Positions 44,205-53,308 of a stretch of DNA of 64,000 nucleotides are shown one piece after another. The DNA comes from Desmodesmus armatus. Its lineage: Eukaryota > Chlorophyta > Chlorophyceae > Sphaeropleales > Scenedesmaceae. Each line of letters opens with the position of its first letter. Within the stretch, counting starts at the first letter, position 1. The stretch spans positions 35,189 to 99,188 of the forward strand of contig VIIQ02000249.1 of NCBI GenBank assembly GCA_007449985.2. Direction: 5' to 3'. The notes beneath the pieces are model-generated. The model did no database searches. It was not told where the DNA came from and saw nothing but the letters and a program-made list of their open reading frames with translations. The translations under genes were made by a program, and so were the position numbers.

Positions 44205-45731
44205 TCATGCAACCTTCTTAAAACCTCCGTGAGGCATGCTGCCCTCCATAGTTGCACCAGCAGGTGACTCATCTACAGTAGCAGTCAGGTTGGCAAGGTT
44301 GCTGGCCGCCTGCAACAACAGTAACACTGTCAGTGACAAACGGGCATTGAATGTCACATGTTTGTACAACACTGTATGGAAACAACCAGCAAGCACTGCC
44401 ACTGGTGGTGTTCCGCACTGAGGCAGGCTCAGCCGCAGGCTGCGGCAGCACAATCATCCTGAACTGAAATGCATACACACAGACTGATCAGTCCTACCCC
44501 TGCTGCTGGTGACAATTCAATTGTTGCGGCAACCCATGCACCCCTGCCAGGGGCTGTATGAGCACCGGAACAGTAACAGTCAAAATTTCCGGGCTGAACG
44601 TGACAAATGCAAGTTGCCCAGGTGCCTACCTGCTTGCGCATTGCCTTGCTGTCGGCCTTGGCAGCTGCTGCCTGGCCTTGGTCCCATGCATGGCCCCAGA
44701 TGTTGATACACAGCACGATGTCAGTCAGGCCCAGCAGCAGGGTGGTCCACAGCTTCTGGCCCTCACCAGCAGTGGCTGATAGGCCGGCAGTTGCAGACAT
44801 ACCCCTGCAGCAATGCAATGCGAGGGTACAAGAAAAGGCAGCAGCGGCATGACTCAAGTTGTTGGGTGAGGATGTGTATCTTGGCAAGAACGAGCGAGGG
44901 CCTGACACAGCCTGGACCCTAATCCCCATTGCATCATGCGGCAGTGACTGCTGGCTGCCTTCGCATTCAATGGTGCCGACACGCAGCTGAACCTCAAGTC
45001 TCTGGCAGGCTGTCAGCACTCAACTACTGTAGCATCACCTGCATTGCTGCATGTTTATTGGCTGCAACAGATTGTTCAAATGCACCACGCTGGCTGTGAC
45101 CTTTCCAAGAGGCAGCATCCCCTTCACCACTGCACATGCGATCGGGCTGCTATGGTGGAGCAATGACTCGCATTGTACTACAATGCTGCATTGGCCGCTA
45201 CTGGCTGCATTCTGTTCCTGAACCCACCTGCTTGGTACTTGGCCGCTGCTCACTGCCCCAGGTGGTGCACTGCTGAGATAAAGGTACTTGAGCTGCAGTG
45301 CCGTGGCAGCAACAGCAGCAGCCATGCCCACAGCAAACGTGGCCATGATGGTGGCAACAATCGTGTTGCGGCTTGCCCAGCGCACCACGTCTGAGATGCG
45401 CCTGCTGAGGGGGCCAGGAAGCAGCACCTGTAGCAGGCTGATGGTGGCCTGCATGGGACAGGAGCAGACATGTGAGTCACATAAGAGTCATTGTTCACAG
45501 GCTGTCCCACAAATGCAGCGCACAGCAGTGACAGTGCATGGAGCCCAGCGAGTGCAGCAACACCTGTCAATTAGGACAGAGTGAGGAGGTGCTCACCAGG
45601 AAGGCAAAGGCAGCAGCCATTGGCAGCTGCAGGATCAGGTCAGTGACGTGGTCGGGATTGACCTTGCCTGCTGGCGCTGCTCCCATTCCTTGAGCAGCAG
45701 CCAGGAGGGTGGGGTCGATGGCGGCAGACAT
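44205..45731 (-). CDS. Three-pass membrane protein, possibly Bap31-like
   Basis: Four exons on the minus strand, 45731-45597, 45448-45228, 44804-44630 and 44309-44205, join in frame (phases 0, 2, 0) with GTGAGC, GTGGGT and GTAGGC donors, giving about 211 residues. It starts MSAAIDPTLLAAAQGMG and has hydrophobic segments at LILQLPMAAAFAFLATISLL, IVATIMATFAVGMAAAVAAT and LLLGLTDIVLCINIWG. Between the first two lies a basic loop (PGPLSRRISDVVRWASRN) whose position and spacing recall Bap31-type ER proteins (membrane segment, basic loop, membrane segment, third membrane segment). The C-terminus is short and lacks the long coiled coil and KKxx signal of animal Bap31, so that assignment is tentative. 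It is transcribed away from the BTB gene. Confidence 0.65.
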
Positions 45732-46104
45732 TTTGGATAAGTAGAGGAGATTGGTAAATCACGATGAGTGTCTTGAGTCTGAGGATCAGTCGCTTTTCAT
45801 GCACATCATTCGCTCTTGTTGCCAACTCGGCCCTACGTCATGACTCGGCATATGAGTCATGCATCCTTTCGATCAACCAGGACGTGACAATGACAGCAGC
45901 TGACATGCTGACGTGATTTCGTTTGTTTGATTCTTCAAGTACTATCGCCAATCCCGGCTGCCCAGTTGTGACAGGTGTGCGCAAGTTCATGGCAACTGAC
46001 ATGAATGCAACCTCGGTGTCCAAGGCTCCGCATATCAGCAACAAACCTTCTACCATTTAGCATCCTACTGCAGTGATACACTTGGCAGCGTGACAATCGG
46101 CGTA
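45732..46104. promoter_or_regulatory. Divergent promoter region with inverted TGACTC pair
   Basis: This 373-bp stretch lies between the two start codons of divergently transcribed genes, so it should hold both promoters. At 45839-45861 there is CATGACTC-GGCATAT-GAGTCATG, an inverted pair of bZIP-like TGACTC motifs, directly preceded by TACGTCA. A further CTGACGTGA is at about 45908. No TATA box is evident. The function of these motifs is inferred from sequence only. Confidence 0.35.
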
Positions 46105-47225
46105 ATGGATTTCAGCGACGCATCCGCAGTTCGCAAGCTCGCTGCTGCGGGCGAGCAGTTGGTGCGCCTGGACTTCCCTGAAGGCCTTGGCTCACTTTAC
46201 TGTCACAAATTCCTGCTCTCTTTCACCTCCCCGGTTCTGCGCAACGTCCTAGAGGATGTGAAGCAGGAGCAGGGCGAGCAGTGCAGCATTCCGGTGGCAG
46301 GTGCTGACAGCGATGTCAGTGTGTGGAAGCTCGTCCTTAGCCTGGTTTACCGCTTTGAGAGTGCAACCATCACACTTGACAATGCCAAGGCTCTGCTGCT
46401 CCTGGCTCACAAGTATGACATGCGCAGCATCACAGGTGGGTGCCCCCTGGGGGGGTTTGCCTGGGAGCCTTGGGCGCGCTGTTATGGGTTGCCTTGTCTC
46501 GACAGCAGGCGCATCACAATCGGTACAACGACGTTGACAACATAGGAGGACAAGCCACACAGCCCTTGCACCGCGGTCAGACCGCTGCAATGGCGGTGTG
46601 ACACCAGCAACTTGGTATAACTTTCACACTTTTCGACGCTGACCACAGATCAGTGCCCTTCACCAGCCACCACTAGCCTTTGAGGGGCCACCTTTGCGCA
46701 GCCTGTCGTACAGCACACCCCAACTTTTGTCACACTGTCAACATAAGGGTTTCTGCTGCTGTCGTGCCTGCAGCTGAGGTTGAGAAGTTCCTCTTGGGCA
46801 ACGACCCCCCAGCCGCCTGCAGCCGGCTCTGGAGCCACCTCAGCCCCTCCACACTCAGCAGCTGCCTGACCACCTTCAGCAAGTGCGGGCGCGACAAGCT
46901 GATCCAGCTGTGTATCGACTACATCATCAACAAGCAGCCTCCCGTGGACACCATCCAGGAGGTGCTGACCAGCCTGCCGCCCTCTCACGCAGGCCAGGTG
47001 CTGAAGGCCATGCAACAGGAGATCATCGATACCCGCAGCAAGCTCGGCACAGCCAACAGCAAGGTGGACAAGGCGGTGCACCACTTGGGGGGCAGTAACA
47101 CCACTGCACACACCTGCAGTATATGCAATGCGAGCTGGATAAGTCAGTCTTCCGGGGCGTCTTTCGGGGACGTTTACTGCCGCTGCGGCAAGAAGAGCCG
47201 CAAGAGTGTCCCCATGTTCTTCTGA
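46105..47225 (+). CDS. BTB/POZ-domain protein with C-terminal Cys cluster
   Basis: Exons 46105-46435 and 46774-47225 join through a phase-1 GTGGGT...CTGCAG intron to give about 260 residues. The ATG at 46105 (MDFSDASAVRKL) is preferred over the upstream GTG. The first exon is a BTB/POZ domain: YCHKFLLSFTSPVLRNVLED, then SVWKLVLSLVYR and LLLAHKYDMRSIT. The second exon continues with a helical part (LWSHLSPSTLSSCLTTFSKC) that resembles the BACK-like segment after algal BTB domains. It ends with CSICNASW and YCRCGKK, a possible zinc site. BTB proteins usually dimerise and link substrates to Cullin-3 ubiquitin ligases. The role here is inferred. Confidence 0.8.
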
Positions 47226-48926
47226 ACATGGCAACGAGGGTTCAACTCTCTGTGGCACAGACGACAGGTTGGCATATGGGCATGCACCTGGGCGTCCTTG
47301 GGCTTGGCAACGGCAGCAGCAGAAATGTTGCAACGGCCATGAAGGCTAGCATGTGGTAGTGGGGTGCTGTGTTGCGCGGCACACGGTAGTACTGGCCAGG
47401 CCTGCTAAGTGAGTGTTGCAGATGCATCATGGCATGGGCGCACTGGTCACCAACACATGGCACATCATTTGTTTTCACTGTCACACCTGGTCTCCTTCCA
47501 CCAGCTGTGGAGGTGTGCCAGAAGTGAGGCTCTGTTGCGCTATGGATGTTTGAGGCCCGGCCTCACCATATTCAGGAGCGTCTGGTGTATGGCGTTGGAC
47601 ATGTGTGTGAACGACATGCTGATCTTGTTTCGGCTTCTCTACTTTCTGAGCTCTGTCTTGGAGGTGGTGAGCAGCGGTGTGATGTGGAGGCATGCCGTGC
47701 CACGGCACAATGTGCTGTGCAGGCTGCCTAGCTGGAACCCAGCAGGCGCATCTGCCCGGCAGAGGCTGTTGCATTCAATGCTTTGGAAGCAACTGCAGTC
47801 GAGCTGTCTGCCAACTTCGGGATAAGCAGGAGGACATGCCATGGCAACATTGTCACTATCAAGGGGACCCTTTGGATGTCGCGTTGCATCCTTTTGGATC
47901 GGGGAATGGGGTCGTTGCACTGCCAGTTGCCCACTGTGTGTGAGACATATGGCTGCAGCATTGCAGTAGTATGTGCCTGTGCCCAGCGTGCATTGGCAAC
48001 AGCACTTGAATACACACCGTGTGTACGTGGCACGTATATGCAGCAGTGATTTCAGTTATTATCAACACAGCACTACCTGCAGATGACTGGGCCACACATG
48101 CAAGACACAATTACATCACCATTATATTCTCATACATCAGCACCGCTGACAAATTGTCGCCCGGGGCCTGCTACTGTAGCAGTAGGTACTGCATCACAGA
48201 ACATGCAGCTATCAAGCTACTGTAGAATGCACACCATGTAGCAATGCCGCAATGACAACCTACTTCAAGCAGCATGCCAAAGCTTACACCGCTGCAGAGA
48301 TGTGGATACCCAAACGAAGCGCAACTGCTCACATTCATCAGCAATCAATTCTGGCATACTAGCGCTGCATGAGCAAACTACTCCCCACAAGTCTCAGCCG
48401 GATCAATGCAGCAAATGCATGTACACTAGCCCAGCTGCCTGCGGCCTGGCAAGACATCAAGTCAACAGTACACAAATACAGGCATGCCAATATCATGCTG
48501 CTCAACACCACCGTGACGTATCGACAGCCGCCCTATGCAACGATGTTGGCTCGAAGCCAAATGCTCTAACCTAGCAGGCCTGAGGCCAGCTACTAGCTGA
48601 TAGTAACACTGGCCAGCAGCTGTGGATGACTCACTGAGTGCAATTGTCAGGCAATACATTTTACTAATGCTGTTGTGCCAGTTAGCACATCATCACAACC
48701 AACCGTCACAGAGATCACTGCCAGTGATCACAGGGCCTGTGTGGGACATGGCAACGGTCACCAGTAACATCCCAACAGCCCATCACAGCGCCAAAAGAGC
48801 ACACAGCGAGAGCTGCTGGTGCTCACACAAACCCTCTGAGGCATTCTTTTGATATGGATGCCATCAACACAGCCATCGTGCCAAGCGCCATTCCAAACCA
48901 AGTTGCCGCAAGCCACTGAATCCACT
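47226..48926. other. No gene supported
   Basis: The open stretch at 47546-47731 (+) has a plausible composition but no splice or domain support. The rest is AT-richer, repeat-like DNA, with a partial inverted cluster TAGCAGGCCTGAGGCCAGCTA at about 48572-48592 that resembles the one near 43520. Confidence 0.4.
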
Positions 48927-49895
48927 TCAAAGCATGGTATCGAGACGGCTCATCTCACACTTGACGCGGCCAGTCATCTCCACCTGGCGCACTGTGTTGA
49001 CGCCATAAGGCAGCTGTGGGCGGCCCTCCTCATCGCAGAACAGCTCGTATGATGAGGGCTTGATGGCGCCATGAGTCATGATGCAGCCGAGGCCCCTGTC
49101 CCTTCTCATGACGATCTTGCCACACAGGCCGTTGATCACGAGGAAGGGTGGGTACTCCAGGCGGTAGGGTGACGGGGTGATGTCCCAGGGCAGGATGATG
49201 TCACCCTTCCTGTTGCACTTGAGCTCCACGGACGTCCTGCAGAGTGGAGAGAAGTACATGCAGTGCTCAGCGGCGGCCTCAGTGACTTCAGAAGTCAAAC
49301 CCAGAATGAAAAAGCAGTGCAGCATGAAGGCTCCATGAACTGCAAACTTTGAAAGGCTTTCATAAGAATCCTATGCTGCACAAGCAATGGCATACATGGT
49401 GTCACACTGTAATGATTACGCTGCGTTCATGTGATATCACGCTCTGCCACTGACATGCAAGAATCACATCAACCATCGTTGCGTCCACATGTCGAGATTG
49501 CGCTTGCAAGGCGTGGTTCAATCAGCCGCTAATGAATCCTCCACTGAGCAGCCTGTACTACAGTACACTGCCGCAGTACACAGGCTGTGCGGATCCACTG
49601 CGTACTGCCCCTCACACCTGCACTGCCCTGTGCTGATCCACGTCTCCTCAGTGAGGCTCCCTGCCTCTGACCACTCCAGGGCATCAGGGTTACTCATCCT
49701 CACACGCCTTACTTTGACCGAGTCATAGCTGAAGCACCCCAAGGCAGGGCAAGGGATGCCGAAGAGCCCACAGGGGCTGGCCACTGTGCAGCAGGTGATG
49801 AGGGCCGTGCCACACCCCCAGCAGGCAATGATTACCACCACAATCAGGACCGCGATGATGCCAACAGAGATAGCGATAGTTGCTGCGTCTGCCAT
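48927..49895 (-). CDS. Small protein with N-terminal membrane anchor, two exons
   Basis: Exons 49895-49618 and 49236-48927 join in frame (phase 2, GTGTGAG donor, TGCAG acceptor), giving about 195 residues. The start MADAATIAISVGIIAVLIVV is a strong hydrophobic anchor, followed by a Cys/Gly-rich patch (CWGCGTALITCC, PCPALGCF). The second exon encodes a soluble domain (KCNRKGDIILPWDITPS, LEYPPFLVINGLCGKIVMRR). I recognise no family. An acceptor-like TGTGCAG lies just before the ATG, so a leader exon in the 5' UTR is possible. It is probably anchored in the ER or plasma membrane. Confidence 0.55.
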
Positions 49896-50070
49896 GGGCA
49901 CCTGCACAGACAAGCATGCCATGAGGGGTTGCATGGGTGCATGCTTGTAGGAACTAGCTGCTGAGTCGATGCAGGCATGGTTGTGAAGGAGAGTTCTTCA
50001 AGATCATGATTATCGAAGAGGGGAAGCCCTTCTCAGGCTGAACTAAGCAGCATCAGCCAAGAGGCCGTCC

Positions 50071-50700
50071 TCATGCACAGGCTGTTGCTGCTGCAATTCT
50101 ATGATCAATCGATTGCTGTGCTTTTACATCTGGGATTTCAACTTCGTTTTGCTGCTTGCAGACTGGGGCCAGATGCGGCTGCTGCATGGCCTGCTTTGGA
50201 TCCACCGACTGACCTTGCGAGGTTGCAACTGATGGTGATGGGGTCTTGTTACTGTTTGAGAAGATTCTCGGCTTGTAACTCGCCAAGCGTGTGGAACGCC
50301 AGTCGACAGTAGACTTGTCGAACAACGGGATCAAGGGGCCTGCAGCAAAATAACAATTATACTATTTAGATATAAATTGGTGTGGGCAACACGCTGCTTC
50401 AGCCGCACGCTGCTGTCATCAGGACAAGAACGACTGGCCGCAGCGCTTTCTTCCCAGCTCTGCCGAGTCCTATCTTTCTGACAAGTTCGCGGGCCTGGGC
50501 ATGCAAGTGATGCTGCTGCTATATAGCATAGGCATATATAGCATAGGCATATATATATATGCAGCACTGATAGGCATATATATGCCTATCAGTGCTGCAC
50601 CAGAGAGGGCGGTGACAGTGAGCACAGCAGCAATCACGGTAGACAGATCTGTCCACCGAAACCGGTGTCGGACCCGATTGACTTGAGTCTTGCCACGCAT
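50071..50700 (-). CDS. Short type-II-like membrane protein, two exons (3' end uncertain)
   Basis: Exon 50700-50601 encodes MRGKTQVNRVRHRFRWTDLS and a hydrophobic segment (TVIAAVLTVTALS). A phase-1 intron then joins in frame to 50339-50071 (GPLIPLFDKSTVDWRSTRLA, then SYKPRIFSNSNKTPSPS), for 122 residues. A basic start followed by one membrane segment suggests a type II anchor, as in Golgi enzymes, but no catalytic domain is visible. A good donor (CAAG|GTCAGT near 50219) inside the second exon means the real transcript may splice on to other exons. The intron starts with a perfect palindrome. Confidence 0.4.
50561..50598. repeat. Perfect 38-bp palindrome at an intron start
   Basis: GCAGCACTGATAGGCATAT followed by its exact reverse complement, with no loop. 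On the minus strand it begins two bases after the exon end, so the intron reads GT and then the palindrome. To its left are related AT-rich repeats of GGCATATATA and GCATAGGCATATATAGCATA at about 50520-50560. Confidence 0.9.
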
Positions 50701-53160
50701 GGTATCACTGCTAAGCCTTGTGCAGCACTTGGGCTGAAGGTGTCTGATAGGGAGCTTTCGAAAGGTAACAATAAAGCAAGTGAGCAGCGTTCCGTTAATT
50801 CTTGACTTCGGCGCTTCGGAATATCCCAAAAAAATGTGAGTCACTTGCGTCTGCCCTAGTGTTATCGCGCTGCGATGGCCTTCAAGCGCCCTTCCCATAT
50901 TACGCCTTCATCGAAGGAGGTGCAGACCACTTGCAGCACGAGCTGCTTGCACCCAACAGTTATATAGGTTATGTATTGAGTGCCTGCAGGCCTGCTTGTC
51001 GTGACATTCAACGCCGGTGACGGTGCCAGCAGTGATCGGGCGCTAGCTAGTTCGCAAACGATACGGTGACCACCATATGGAGAAGAAAAGCTGAATGTGG
51101 AACATTTAGCACACTCAGAGTACAGTGTGTCAGCAAATCTCTGTTGCACCAGTCTCGCATCAACTTGCTGGGCCAGTTCTGGTTCTCTGTCACTGTGACC
51201 ACCGGAATGGGGGACGACGGGGAAATCACATCACAGCAGTGTGCTTGCAAAGACAGTCTCTGGTATGTGGGATGCTTGTATGGACTAACATTCGAACAGT
51301 GGGGCTGTGAGATATGCTAGTGACTGTGCATGCCATGCATCGTGCATGCTCCCGGTGTAGCGCGGGCGCGGGGCGGCACGGGGGACGGCGAGTGGGGCCG
51401 GGCCTGACGGGGGTGACTGCCGTGCACAGCCGGTGCTGGCTTGGCAGCGGGTGTGGGGATGCAACTGGGTGTAGCGGAGTGGGGACAGCGACCGGCGGCA
51501 GGGCTCAGGGCCGCAGGCGCTGCAGTTGCAGGCTCGCTGTCAGGAAGGGCTGTCGGGGTCGGACGTGCCCCGCGGCGGGTGTGGGGTGTGGGGTCACTGG
51601 GGCTGCTGTAGCAGACGTAGGGACTCTCCTCAACAGGTATCACGCAGCCCAGGGATGATCGAAGGCCAAGAGTGCACAGGGAAGCACTCTGATGTCCACA
51701 ATTGTAAACAGTCACCACTCAAAGCTCGACGCAGCCGCTGTGTAAGGCGGGTAAGGGGTGAAAGGGCAAAAGGCTGCACCGAAGGTTGAGCTCACAAGGA
51801 TGGGTGATCCCTCACTGCACTGCTGTTGTGCCAGGGGGTAGGGGTTGCGACACAAGGGATGATCCCCTCGCTGTACTGCTGCTGTGCCAGGGGGTTGGTA
51901 CCCCTGTGTACTGCTGTCGTGCTGGGGGGTGGGTACCCCTGTATGCTGCTGCTGTGCCGGAGGTGGAGGTCCCAGCTACTGCTGTTGTGCCGGAGGTACC
52001 CCTCAAGGTTCTGCTGTTGGTGCTTGCCAAACAAAGGGGAAATGAACTGTGCACTTGCTGCAGTGGCACTGCTGATGTTCAAACAAGTCACAGGGACTGG
52101 TTCTCAGACTCAGCGCAGGGAAGTATTGCATGACTGCAAGCACCAACTCGACTCACTGTCTGACGTTCACGTAGCAAAAGACTTGTATCGACGCGCTGTG
52201 CGCGTGCTTCACATGGATTGTTGTCTGCACTGTACTGCTGGTATAGGAAGGGACTGCTGGTCACTCTGGGGCTCAGTCAGTCTAAGGCAAGCCGTGTCTC
52301 TCAAGACACCTTAGCAAGACAAACCAGTCAGTCAGTTACATGAACAATCTCATGAATGCTCAAACGTAACCTTGACAACACAACCTCGAACTCCTCGGTC
52401 TCCTCGGTCTTCTGGACAACCTGCTCCGCGCCTGCTTATATAGTAATAGCAGCACTCCCCCGTGGAACCCTCTCTACTGGTACTGTATGTGCCAGAAATC
52501 TATTGTTTCACTGAGCATGCCGGCATCCCTAAATGCAAGTGTGCAGGCAGCAACAGCACCCACAGTGTGACCAGCTGGGGCTTGTCCCTGAGCAGCTGCT
52601 GTGCTGTTACACCCAGAAAGACCTCACTGCTGCCAGGCACCTGCCCTGCCAACTTGCCTTGTACAGGACATCCTGTAACCTGAGCGTGGATGTGGGCAAG
52701 CCAGAGTCCGCTGGAGTTGCTGTGCTGTCTGCTGGATCAGTACTGCTCAAACCACCACGTGCAGTAGCTGGCTGTACGCTGTGAGTCTCTGTGAATGCGA
52801 GGCGCAGGGGTGAACTTTGGCTATGAGAAGGCACCTCGCTGCACAGCAACAAGGCAGCTGCAGGGCACGGCCCCTTGTAACAACCACCCACCAGACCCGC
52901 TCACGGCACACCCCACAGCAGCCCCGCAAAACACCTCCTAAGCTTTGATACACTTCGGAAGACCCATTTACACCGGCTCCCAGGCCCTCTCAGCGCCCCA
53001 GGCAGCAGCAGCGGGTCGTGCGGAACCCACTCAACTGTTACTTCTTACAGTGGAGCTCTTGCACGCCAAACCTCATTTCGAAAGAATCATGTTTGGTTCC
53101 TGAAAGTTTGGAGACAGCAGCGGACCCCAGCTGGCACTTGAGTTCCCTACTCCGGGCAGT
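50701..53160. other. No gene supported; GC-rich stretch, minisatellite, array flank
   Basis: 51345-51600 is unusually G-rich with many GGTGTGGGG and GCGGCGGG motifs. Coding signs are absent. 52440-53160 leads into the tandem array and shows no clear exon, though short ORFs occur. Confidence 0.4.
51814..52020 (+). repeat. Degenerate minisatellite, about five units
   Basis: Units of about 33-55 bp built on TACTGCTGTTGTGCC, then GGGGG-T/A-GG, then GGTACCCCTGTG repeat head to tail with substitutions and length changes. The translation frames across it are chance products. Confidence 0.8.
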
Positions 53161-53308
53161 GAAGGGACTAACGTTACAAAGTCAAACCCAGGGTTTGAGT
53201 CAGGGTTGTGTGCACTGGATGCGCCTTGCCTCATGTTGTTGTGCTGCACTGCCCGATCCTTCCTTGCTCTTCTGTGCTGTTCTGCAGGTCTCGCCAGCCA
53301 GCACTGGT

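Noticed and set aside
53210..53308. Upstream in-frame extension of the transposase
   Set aside because: The open frame upstream of 53309 crosses a likely intron or leader (TTCTGCAG acceptor) and differs between copy 1 and copies 2-3, so the ATG at 53309 is preferred.
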